Shown here in pieces: positions 1 to 5,914 of a DNA stretch of 13,776 bases. The stretch lies in assembly GCA_031270205.1 (NCBI GenBank), contig JAISYA010000156.1:1-13776 (forward strand), written 5' to 3'. A model generated the notes under the pieces. The model had not been told where the DNA came from and ran no database searches. It saw only the letters and a program-made list of their open reading frames with translations. Source of the DNA: Treponema sp. Its GTDB lineage: Bacteria > Spirochaetota > Spirochaetia > Treponematales > Breznakiellaceae. Each line of letters begins with the position of its first letter. Within the stretch, counting starts at the first letter, position 1. Both the position numbers and the translations under genes were made by a program.

Positions 1-116
1 TCCAAATCTTTCCGGATCGTCACCTGGGAAACATCCAGCAGTTCCGCCAGAATACGTACCGTTACACGTTGATGCTTTGTTAGAAGCTCAAGAATTTTGG
101 TGTATCTGTTTGTCAT
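1..116 (-). CDS. DeoR-family transcriptional repressor, N-terminal fragment
   Basis: Only the first 38 codons are in the window; the gene continues past the left edge. The visible peptide starts MTNRYTKILELLTKH and contains a winged helix-turn-helix of DeoR type: a conserved LAELLDVS stretch (about residues 23-30) leading into the recognition helix VTIRKDL (32-38). ATG at 116-114 is preceded by GAGGAA at good spacing. Members of this family usually bind a sugar phosphate through a C-terminal domain (not visible here) and repress sugar genes. The Rhizobium rhamnose locus is controlled by a DeoR-type RhaR, so this is a reasonable candidate regulator of the rhamnose cluster at 1731-6973. That link is inference, because an unrelated peptidase gene lies between and the effector domain is missing. 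Confidence 0.85.
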   Translation of the reverse strand, partial: MTNRYTKILELLTKHQRVTVRILAELLDVSQVTIRKDL

Positions 117-146
117 TCTTAATTCCTCTTCTGTTCTTGTTTTGTG

Positions 147-177
147 GCAGCGCTGCTTGGGATTTGGTTCAAAACCA
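147..177. promoter_or_regulatory. Possible operator dyads in the regulator's leader
   Basis: Two small dyads sit just downstream of the predicted start of transcription of the regulator: TGGTT-caa-AACCA (165-177) and a perfect 10-bp palindrome GCAGCGCTGC (147-156). The position would suit autorepression. No experimental motif is matched, so this is a weak suggestion. Confidence 0.25.
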
Positions 178-184
178 TCCTATA

Positions 185-217
185 ATTATAAGATATAAAA
201 TTTACTAAAACAGTCAA
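185..217 (-). promoter_or_regulatory. Probable sigma-70 promoter of the DeoR-type regulator
   Basis: On the minus strand TTGACT (217-212) is followed after 16 bp by TATCTT (195-190), and after 21 bp by a perfect TATAAT (190-185). The -35 is clear. Which hexamer serves as -10 is ambiguous, the perfect one having too long a spacer. The predicted leader is about 65-70 nt. Confidence 0.55.
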
Positions 218-324
218 GAAAATTCGGCTTCACTCGAAAAAGTTTTTTAAGGGCGGGCCAAACCGCATAGTTTGCACGTTATGCCTTTTGCCGAAAGAAG
301 CCGGGCGCTTTAAGGTGGGGTAGA

Positions 325-427
325 TTATTCGCAAGTCTGGTTTAATACCCTAAGGCAAGCTGCGCTTGCCATGCTTGCCGCGGCTCAAATGCCGCAACGC
401 TTACAATGATTTGGTATTAAACCAGAC
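325..427. repeat. Composite palindromic element with 15-bp terminal inverted repeats
   Basis: GTCTGGTTTAATACC at 335-349 is repeated as an exact inverse at 413-427. The 63 bp between them hold two further hairpins: GGCAAGC-tgc-GCTTGCC (354-370) and GCGGC-n6-GCCGC (380-395). The left flank plus arm, 25 bp at 325-349, recurs with three mismatches at 13556-13580, so this is a dispersed element and not chance. No reading frame is present. The layout resembles a REP/BIME or small non-autonomous (MITE-like) element. Confidence 0.7.
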
Positions 428-451
428 GGTATAAAAAACTTCCTATCGAAC

Positions 452-511
452 GAGCCTCCGATCAAGTTAAGCAGCGCTAAAGATACCGCGGGGCTTGCCC
501 CGCGGAGGCTC
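452..511. repeat. GC-rich hairpin nested in a 9-bp inverted repeat
   Basis: GAGCCTCCG (452-460) is mirrored by CGGAGGCTC (503-511). Inside lies a very strong hairpin, CCGCGGGG (486-493), loop CTTG, CCCCGCGG (498-505). The right part, 17 bp at 498-514, recurs at 13579-13595 with one mismatch. There is no T-run on either side, so a simple intrinsic terminator is unlikely. A dispersed palindromic repeat fits better. Confidence 0.65.
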
Positions 512-522
512 ATTCAGCAGAT

Positions 523-570
523 TTGTTCGGAAACCTGTTTAACAGCGGGCTGCGCCGAGGTTCCGAACAA
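523..570. repeat. 10-bp inverted repeat with internal hairpin
   Basis: TTGTTCGGAA (523-532) pairs exactly with TTCCGAACAA (561-570) across a 28-bp loop that itself contains CTGTT-t-AACAG (535-545). It is the third palindromic unit in the gene-free stretch 117-632; I see no coding sequence in that stretch. The remaining part, about 240-320, shows nothing I can identify. Confidence 0.55.
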
Positions 571-618
571 CTTTGGTAAACGCCCGCGGCAATCGCGCTT
601 CCCCCTCCCGCCCCCGCA

Positions 619-627
619 TGCTATGAT
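619..627 (+). promoter_or_regulatory. Extended -10 promoter element right before the peptidase start
   Basis: TGCTATGAT is a textbook extended -10 (TGn followed by TATGAT) ending 5 bp before the ATG at 633. Transcription from it would begin at or within a base or two of the start codon, giving a leaderless message. No good -35 (TTCCCC at 17 bp) and no Shine-Dalgarno sequence are seen, which supports this reading but does not prove it. Confidence 0.4.
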
Positions 628-632
628 GGGTC

Positions 633-1601
633 ATGTTCATCATTGTCGTCTGCTTTTTGCTGCTTAGCGGAAATGTGTTTGCCGGAGGGAAAGCCCAGGC
701 CGCCGAGGCCGCGCCGCCGGCGGAATCCCCCGTCCTGGGAGACGCGCGCGATGATATTCCCCAGCAGACGGAAGAGCCGCGGCCGGGCAGGGCGGAACAG
801 GTGATGAAGGCCCTGGCCGCCGCTTACCCCGATCGCATCGGGCCGGCGGAACCTCGGGACGGCGACTGGGCTGTCCCGCTGGGCGGCGAATGGTACTACT
901 ACGCCGGCGGCAGATTGCTGCCCGAAGCGCTGCGGGACAGCGCCTCGGGCTACGATCCCCAGCCTTTTTACAATTACGCCGCCGAACTGCCCCCGTGGAA
1001 AGAAGTCTCCCCCGAAGAAGCCGCCCGCTTCCGCGACATGACGAACAGGCGCAGACGGAACCCGCCGAAACGTTCCCAGCATTTTTTCAACGCGCTCTGG
1101 CGCGCCCATACACGGGAAGAGTCCTACGAGCGGGTAAAAACGCTCCGTTTTCTTGGCCGCAGCGTGATGGTCCACTACTCGATTATGGAAGAACTTGCGC
1201 TGGTGGAAGAACGTATCCTCAGGGAAGCGAAAACTGACGCCCAACTGCGCGCGTGGGTAAACAGCATCAATACCCTGGAGGGCTGGAATTGGCGGAGTAT
1301 CGCCGACACGCAGAGCAGGAGTTTTCACGCCTACGGCGCGGCCATCGACATTCTCCCTAAATCCCTGGGGGGCAGGGACACATACTGGCTCTGGACCGCC
1401 CGCAATAAACCCGAATGGTGGAACATTCCGTACAGCCAGCGCTTTCACCCGCCGGAGGCGGCCATCAAGGCCTTTGAAGCCTGCGGCTTTATCTGGGGGG
1501 GCAAGTGGCTTTTTTTCGACACCATGCACTTCGAGTACCGGCCGGAGATTTTGATTTTGAGCGGGATGCCCCTTCCGGGCAGCTACGAAACGCCTCATTA
1601 A
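633..1601 (+). CDS. Exported M15-family D,D-/L,D-peptidase (M15C-like)
   Basis: A 322-residue protein with a short hydrophobic leader (residues 1-18, ending NVFA) lacking the usual basic N-terminus. A low-complexity Ala/Pro/Glu linker follows. The C-terminal half holds the zinc-peptidase signature SxHxxGxAxD as SFHAYGAAID (S230, H232, G235, D239), and a late DTMHFEY segment (D296, H299, E301) supplying the second metal His and catalytic Glu. This is the pattern of M15 carboxypeptidases and of the M15C phage-type endopeptidases, which cut stem peptides of peptidoglycan. It should act in the periplasm. The start at 633 is forced: an in-frame TGA lies at 624-626. The gene stands alone between repeats and the rhamnose cluster, with no obvious functional tie to either. 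Exact bond specificity cannot be told from sequence. Confidence 0.85.
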   Translation: MFIIVVCFLLLSGNVFAGGKAQAAEAAPPAESPVLGDARDDIPQQTEEPRPGRAEQVMKALAAAYPDRIGPAEPRDGDWAVPLGGEWYYYAGGRLLPEALRDSASGYDPQPFYNYAAELPPWKEVSPEEAARFRDMTNRRRRNPPKRSQHFFNALWRAHTREESYERVKTLRFLGRSVMVHYSIMEELALVEERILREAKTDAQLRAWVNSINTLEGWNWRSIADTQSRSFHAYGAAIDILPKSLGGRDTYWLWTARNKPEWWNIPYSQRFHPPEAAIKAFEACGFIWGGKWLFFDTMHFEYRPEILILSGMPLPGSYETPH

Positions 1602-1614
1602 CATGTACCGAAAA

Positions 1615-1628
1615 TGTAACCGCTTGCG
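1615..1628 (+). promoter_or_regulatory. Possible cre/LacI-type operator upstream of the rhamnose cluster
   Basis: TGTAACCGCTTGCG lies in the 129-bp gap before the mutarotase gene. It matches the catabolite-responsive consensus TGWAANCGNTNWCA at all but two positions near its right end. Spirochaetes are not known for classical CcpA control, so a LacI-family site or coincidence is equally possible. I found no convincing -35/-10 pair in this gap (1602-1730). Confidence 0.25.
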
Positions 1629-1730
1629 CGGAGTACCGCCGTTACCCTTTACGCCGCTGTCAAGTTTTTCCCATCATTTCAAGAGAATTGTCCATTTACG
1701 GGAGCTGGAAACCGGGGGAAGATACTACCT

Positions 1731-2048
1731 ATGGAACGATTTACATGGAAAGCCAGAGTGCTTCCGGGCATGAAGGCGGAATATATCAGGCGGCATGATG
1801 AGATTTGGCCGGAAATGACGGAACTCCTCAACCGCGCGGGGATTCATAATTATACCATCTGGCTTGCCGGGGATGAGCTTTTTGGCTATTATGAGGCTGA
1901 AAAAGGAATTGCCTACGCTTCCAAAACACAGGCGGAAAGTCCCGTGGTGGACAGGTGGAACGAGTACATGAAAGATGTCATGGTCATGGAAAAAGACCCC
2001 GCCACCGGGACCCATTACCAGTTGGAACAGGTTTTTTATCATCCATAA
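1731..2048 (+). CDS. rhaM: L-rhamnose mutarotase
   Basis: A 105-residue protein of the RhaM/RhaU family, which interconverts alpha and beta anomers of L-rhamnose in the cytoplasm so that isomerase or kinase steps are not limited by slow spontaneous mutarotation. Family marks visible are the N-terminal segment GMKAEYIRRHDEIWPEM with Y18 and the catalytic-position H22, then GIHNYTIWL, the late WNEYMKDVM helix and the terminal LEQVFYHP strand. Length equals the family norm (about 104 residues). The start at ATG 1731 follows GGGGGAA about 11 bp upstream. The gene is first in the transport cluster; the ATPase starts 35 bp after its stop. In Rhizobium the corresponding gene is called rhaU and belongs to the transporter operon. 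Confidence 0.93.
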   Translation: MERFTWKARVLPGMKAEYIRRHDEIWPEMTELLNRAGIHNYTIWLAGDELFGYYEAEKGIAYASKTQAESPVVDRWNEYMKDVMVMEKDPATGTHYQLEQVFYHP

Positions 2049-2083
2049 ATGAACGGAAAGAACCATTCGGCGAGGGGGAAACG

Positions 2084-3604
2084 ATGAGTGATATTACGTT
2101 GGCCTTGTCTTCCATCGTCAAGATTTTTCCCGGCGTTGTCGCCTTAAACAACATGAATTTTGAATTACGGACCGGGGAAATCCACGCGATTTGCGGGGAA
2201 AACGGGGCGGGAAAATCAACCTTGATGAAGGTTGTCGGCGGGGTCTATCCCCCGAATGAGGGGCATATAAAACTCTTCGGCAGCGAGGTAAAAATCGCCA
2301 ATCCCCTGGATGCCTTTTCCAAGGGTATAGCGATTATCTACCAGGAAACCAGTCTTTTTGAAGAAATGACCGTACTGGACAACCTGTTTCTGGGCCGGGA
2401 GATAATCAAAAAGATGGGCCCCCTTACCATGCTTGACTACAAGGCCATGGCCCTGAAAATGGAAGAGATTTTCAAAAACCTTCATATCAGTATACCGGTA
2501 GATGAAAAAATCAAAAACCTTGGCATGGCCCAGAAGCAGATGGTGGAAATTGCCAAGGCGCTTACCTTCCAGTCCCGTATCCTCATTCTTGATGAACCGA
2601 CCGCCTCCCTTACCCAGCAGGAGGTTGACGCCCTGTTCGGGATAATCCGCAGCCTTAAATCCCAGGGAGTAAGCATCGTCTACATCAGTCACCGGCTGGA
2701 AGAGATTTTTACCCTCTGCGACCGCGTAACGGTTATCCGGGACGGACGCTATATTTCCACCCGGAAAGTAGCGGAAACCAACAAAGACGAGCTTGTCGCC
2801 GATATGGTGGGCCGCAGCATGGACAATTACTATCCCAAGTCGGACGTGCAAATAGGCGGCGAGTTTCTGTTAATAAAGGGCCTGGGCAGCAAGGAACTGC
2901 TTCACAACATTGATTTCACCGTCCGCAAAGGCGAAATACTGGGTTTTGCCGGCCTTGCCGGTTCGGGCCGTACCGAGCTTGCCCTGGCTTTAAGCGGCTT
3001 TACCCCGCCCGATTACGGCGAAATAGTGCTCGAAGGGCAGCCGGTAAAGTTCAAAAATTACCGGCAGGCCATGGACTACGGCGTCGTATATGTTACCGAA
3101 GACCGCGGCAAGTACGGGGTGATTGTCCAGATGAGCGTTAAGGGCAATATCGTCATGCCCCAGTTGAACAAAAACTCACGGTTTGGGGTGATGAACCGGA
3201 AAAGCGAATATGCCCTGGCACAGGATATGAAGGAACGCATGGGAATACGCGCGCCGGACACGGACTTTTTGGTGGTGAACCTTTCAGGCGGCAATCAGCA
3301 GAAAGTGTCGGTAAGTAAAGCCCTGGCCCTAAACCCCAAACTGTTGATCCTCGACGAGCCGACCCGCGGCGTCGACGTGAACGCCAAAGCGGAAATTCAC
3401 CGTATTATCAGCGCAATGGCAGCGGAAGGCCTTACGATCATCATGATTTCCAGCGAGCTGCCTGAGCTTATCGGAATGTGTGACCGCATTTATGTAATGA
3501 AAGACGGAACCATAGCCGGCTGTTTTGAACGGCCCGACTTTTCCCAGGAAGACATACTGCACATTGCCCTGGCCGCCGCGCCGGAAAGGCGGGAGACCGC
3601 ATGA
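2084..3604 (+). CDS. rhaT: Rhamnose ABC importer, double-domain ATPase
   Basis: A 506-residue fused ATPase of the carbohydrate-uptake type (RbsA/MglA/RhaT style) with two nucleotide-binding domains, energising sugar uptake at the inner face of the membrane. Domain 1: Walker A GENGAGKST (38-46), Q-loop YQE (86-88), degenerate signature NLGMAQKQ (145-152), Walker B ILILDEP (166-172), H-loop His203. Domain 2: altered Walker A GLAGSGRT (290-297), classical signature LSGGNQQK (400-407), Walker B LLILDEP (420-426), and Ser in place of the switch His in ISSELPE. This asymmetry is normal for the family. The start at ATG 2084 is chosen over an upstream in-frame ATG at 1955 because GAGGGGGAA sits just before it and the 43 extra residues read through the mutarotase gene. 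The stop overlaps the next start (ATGA, 3601-3604), implying translational coupling. Rhamnose specificity is taken from the neighbours. Confidence 0.93.
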   Translation: MSDITLALSSIVKIFPGVVALNNMNFELRTGEIHAICGENGAGKSTLMKVVGGVYPPNEGHIKLFGSEVKIANPLDAFSKGIAIIYQETSLFEEMTVLDNLFLGREIIKKMGPLTMLDYKAMALKMEEIFKNLHISIPVDEKIKNLGMAQKQMVEIAKALTFQSRILILDEPTASLTQQEVDALFGIIRSLKSQGVSIVYISHRLEEIFTLCDRVTVIRDGRYISTRKVAETNKDELVADMVGRSMDNYYPKSDVQIGGEFLLIKGLGSKELLHNIDFTVRKGEILGFAGLAGSGRTELALALSGFTPPDYGEIVLEGQPVKFKNYRQAMDYGVVYVTEDRGKYGVIVQMSVKGNIVMPQLNKNSRFGVMNRKSEYALAQDMKERMGIRAPDTDFLVVNLSGGNQQKVSVSKALALNPKLLILDEPTRGVDVNAKAEIHRIISAMAAEGLTIIMISSELPELIGMCDRIYVMKDGTIAGCFERPDFSQEDILHIALAAAPERRETA

Positions 3605-4569
3605 AAGATCGCTTTCGTCTGAGCGCGGAGCTGTACCTTGGGCTTTTTCTCCTGGGTATCCTGCTGCTGCTGCTTGCTTTTGCCCCCAGCTTTTTCTCCC
3701 TTAATAACACGATGAGCATGCTCAACCGTTTCAGCTATGTGCTGATAGCGGCAATCGGCATGAACATGATAATCATCACTTCAAATATTGATGTTTCCGC
3801 CGGGGGCCTTATATCCGTGGTATGCCTCGCGCTGGCCGCGCTGGGAAAACTGGACCTTGGCCTTGCGGCGCTGCTTCCCGCGGCGATGCTCATCGGCGCG
3901 GCTCTGGGGCTTATCAACGCCCTCTTTATCACCAAGTTCAAAATACCCGCTATTGTGGCGACGCTGGCAACGGCCCAGCTCTTTTCCGGAATCCTCCCGA
4001 TGGTCGTGGAAGGCTCGATTTACGATCTTCCCGCCAGTTTTACCTGGCTGGCCTTTGAAGCTAAAATCTTCGGGATTATTCCCGGTTCAGTACTGATCAT
4101 GGTAATCATTACCGCCTGCGCCCTCTGGTTTATGCAGTATTCGCGGTTTTCCAAAAAAATCTACGCTGTGGGTAACAATACCGAAGCGGCCCGGCTTTCG
4201 GGCATTAACGTCGATGCGGTTGTCATTGTTACCTATGTAATTGCCGGTACTCTGTTCGGCATAAGCGGGACGATCATCACCACGGCAAGCCAGCGGGTTA
4301 CCACAACCATGGGTACGGGTCTTGAAATGACCTTTATTGCCGCGGTTGTCCTGGGGGGGACCAGCGTAAGCGGAGGCAGCGGCAAACTGTTGGGAACAAT
4401 CTTCGGCGCGGCGATCCTTTCGGTAATTGCCCCGGCAATTAATTATCTGGGGATCAGTTCCGACTGGTCGGACGCCATCATGGGGGCTATAATTATCATT
4501 GCGGTTATTGTCAGCGCCCTGCGTCTGGGAGAACGTAAACCCGCGATGAGCGGCGCCGGAGGAGCATAA
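3601..4569 (+). CDS. rhaP: Rhamnose ABC importer permease 1
   Basis: A 322-residue integral membrane protein of the BPD_transp_2 (RbsC-like) family, one half of the transmembrane channel. Strongly hydrophobic segments recur through the chain, starting with residues 12-30. Family signatures: NIDVSAGG (62-69, the variant of GIDLSVGS), YAVGNNTEAARLSGI (188-202, the cytoplasmic coupling region to the ATPase) and VVLGGTSVSGGSG (249-261). It overlaps the ATPase gene by 4 bp and is followed with no gap by the second permease (TAA then ATG at 4570). Two different permeases next to one fused ATPase imply a heterodimeric channel, as in rhaPQ and lsrCD. LsrCD/AI-2 transport is the main alternative; the mutarotase argues for rhamnose. 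Confidence 0.92.
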   Translation: MKDRFRLSAELYLGLFLLGILLLLLAFAPSFFSLNNTMSMLNRFSYVLIAAIGMNMIIITSNIDVSAGGLISVVCLALAALGKLDLGLAALLPAAMLIGAALGLINALFITKFKIPAIVATLATAQLFSGILPMVVEGSIYDLPASFTWLAFEAKIFGIIPGSVLIMVIITACALWFMQYSRFSKKIYAVGNNTEAARLSGINVDAVVIVTYVIAGTLFGISGTIITTASQRVTTTMGTGLEMTFIAAVVLGGTSVSGGSGKLLGTIFGAAILSVIAPAINYLGISSDWSDAIMGAIIIIAVIVSALRLGERKPAMSGAGGA

Positions 4570-5571
4570 ATGAGAGCGAACAAAACGGGAACGAAAAAAT
4601 GGTTTACCTTTAACTGGGCGCTTGCCCTCATTCTGATAGTCCTCTTTGCGGTTATTGCCAACATTAACTGGGTGTTTCTTTCCTTTGATTACCTTATGGG
4701 CGTAATGCTCCGTAATATTGTCGAGCTTGGCATGATGTCCCTGGCCGTTACCCTCATTATTATCACCGGGGGCATTGACCTTTCGGTGGGTTCCACCATG
4801 GTGCTTGCCTCAATGATAGGAGGCATTGTCTCCCTGCACGCGGGAAACACCGCGGGCATTATTGCCGCCCTGCTTACCGGCGCCATGTGCGGGCTTTTTA
4901 ACGGCTTCCTCATCGCCAAAATGAACATATCGCCGCTCGTAACCACGCTGGCGACCATGTACCTGTATATGGGGCTTGCCCGCAGCATTTCCAAAGGCGA
5001 TTCGGTGTATTCGTTCCCCCCCAGCGCCTGGCTTGGCAACACGGAACTTGCGCGCATACCCCTGCAGATTTTTTTGTACGCGGCCCTCGCTTTTGTGTTC
5101 TGGTTTGTCCTGGCAAAAACCACCCTTGGGCGGAAACTCTACGCAATCGGGCTGAACGAAAACGCCGCGAATTTCAGCGGCATCAATACCAGGCGGGTAA
5201 AGCTGTTCATGTATCTGCTAAGCGGCCTTATCTGCGCCTTTGCGGGCCTTATCTGGCTGGGCAGGTTTACCAGCGTAAAATACGACGCCGGTACGAGCCT
5301 GGGGCTTAAGGTGGTTACGATAATTGTACTGGGAGGCACCAGTATTGATGGGGGCATCGGCGACATGAAGGGTACCATACTGGCGACGCTGATCATCGCG
5401 GTGCTGAACAGCGGCCTCACGCTGCTCAATATCCCCATAGCGGCCCAAACCATTGTACACGGGATGATCCTGGTTGTCAGCCTGGTGAGTTACTTTATCC
5501 TGAACCAGCGGGTAAGCCGAAGCCGCATTATGAATCTGAAAATCGCCGCGGACGGGTCGCAACAGGGCTGA
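4570..5571 (+). CDS. rhaQ: Rhamnose ABC importer permease 2
   Basis: A 333-residue BPD_transp_2 family permease, partner of the preceding one. A basic N-terminus (RANKTGTKK) precedes the first membrane segment (about residues 16-34). Signatures are in their canonical form: GGIDLSVGS (67-75), YAIGLNENAANFSGI (191-205) and IVLGGTSIDGGIG (252-264). A strong Shine-Dalgarno GGAGGAG lies inside the end of the upstream gene, 4 bp before its stop codon's final base. The last residues (QRVSRSRIMNLKIAADG) form a basic cytoplasmic tail. Twelve bases after its stop begins the 23-bp tandem hairpin array, so the array sits in the mRNA between the membrane part of the transporter and its binding protein. 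Confidence 0.92.
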   Translation: MRANKTGTKKWFTFNWALALILIVLFAVIANINWVFLSFDYLMGVMLRNIVELGMMSLAVTLIIITGGIDLSVGSTMVLASMIGGIVSLHAGNTAGIIAALLTGAMCGLFNGFLIAKMNISPLVTTLATMYLYMGLARSISKGDSVYSFPPSAWLGNTELARIPLQIFLYAALAFVFWFVLAKTTLGRKLYAIGLNENAANFSGINTRRVKLFMYLLSGLICAFAGLIWLGRFTSVKYDAGTSLGLKVVTIIVLGGTSIDGGIGDMKGTILATLIIAVLNSGLTLLNIPIAAQTIVHGMILVVSLVSYFILNQRVSRSRIMNLKIAADGSQQG

Positions 5572-5582
5572 AGAGGGAGAGG

Positions 5583-5824
5583 CCGATCCCGGCCTGATCG
5601 GTGGCCCGATCCAGTGCTGATCGGTGGCCCGATCCAGTGCTGATCGGGGGTCCGATCCAGTGCTGATCGGGGGTCCGATCCTGGCCTGATCGGGGGTCCG
5701 ATCCAGTGCTGATCGGGAGGCCGATCCCGGCCTGATCGGGGGCCCGATCCTGGCCTGATCGGGGGTCCGATCCCGGCCTGATCGGTGGCCCGATCCAATG
5801 CTGATCGGGAGGCCGATCAGCATT
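5583..5824 (+). repeat. Tandem array of ten 23-bp hairpin units plus terminal inverted unit
   Basis: CCGATC recurs at 5583, 5606, 5629, 5652, 5675, 5698, 5721, 5744, 5767, 5790 and 5813, exactly every 23 bp. Each of the ten full units is CCGATC, a 7-nt segment (types CCGGCCT, CAGTGCT, CTGGCCT, CAATGCT), GATCGG, then a 4-nt linker (TGGC, GGGT, GGGC or GAGG). The two arms are identical in all ten units; all variation falls in the 7-nt segment and the linker. Units 1 and 9, 3 and 4, and 5 and 8 are identical copies. The arms can pair within a unit (7-nt loop) or between units (4-nt loop). The last inter-unit hairpin is extended to 12 bp: AATGCTGATCGG (5797-5808), GAGG, CCGATCAGCATT (5813-5824). 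The array is not coding: 23 is not a multiple of 3, and TGA occurs in every unit on the plus strand. Confidence 0.95.
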
Positions 5825-5826
5825 AG

Positions 5827-5900
5827 GGCGGGACCCCGCCGCTCCGGCGGCAAGTGAAACGGTATTCTCGGCGGCGCAGCCGCTGACAATAAATTTTTTT
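5827..5900 (+). repeat. GC-rich stem-loops and T-run before the binding-protein gene
   Basis: Three further small hairpins follow the array: GGCGGG-ac-CCCGCC (5827-5840), the overlapping GCCGC-tccg-GCGGC (5838-5851) and GCGGC-gca-GCCGC (5871-5883). A run of seven T follows at 5894-5900. The T-run is 10 bp from the last stem, so this is a poor intrinsic terminator. It may pause polymerase or protect the end of a processed transcript. I find no clear promoter for the gene at 5915 here. Confidence 0.45.
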
Positions 5901-5914
5901 GTTTGGAGGAGATT

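Noticed and set aside
621..1604. 327-codon open frame antisense to the M15 peptidase
   Set aside because: It mirrors the real gene almost exactly. The plus strand shows complete M15 motifs, while the minus translation has no recognisable domain.
2516..2542. Degenerate ABC signature (NLGMAQKQ) in domain 1 of the ATPase as a sign of damage
   Set aside because: Fused sugar-uptake ATPases of the RbsA/RhaT type normally show one altered signature and one altered Walker A; the protein is full length.
5583..5824. CRISPR array
   Set aside because: There are no unique spacers of 30 bp or so between repeats. The 23-bp units are contiguous and near identical, and no cas genes are visible.
5871..5900. 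Intrinsic terminator before the binding-protein gene
   Set aside because: The stem is only 5 bp and separated from the T-run by 10 bp, which is too far for a standard terminator.
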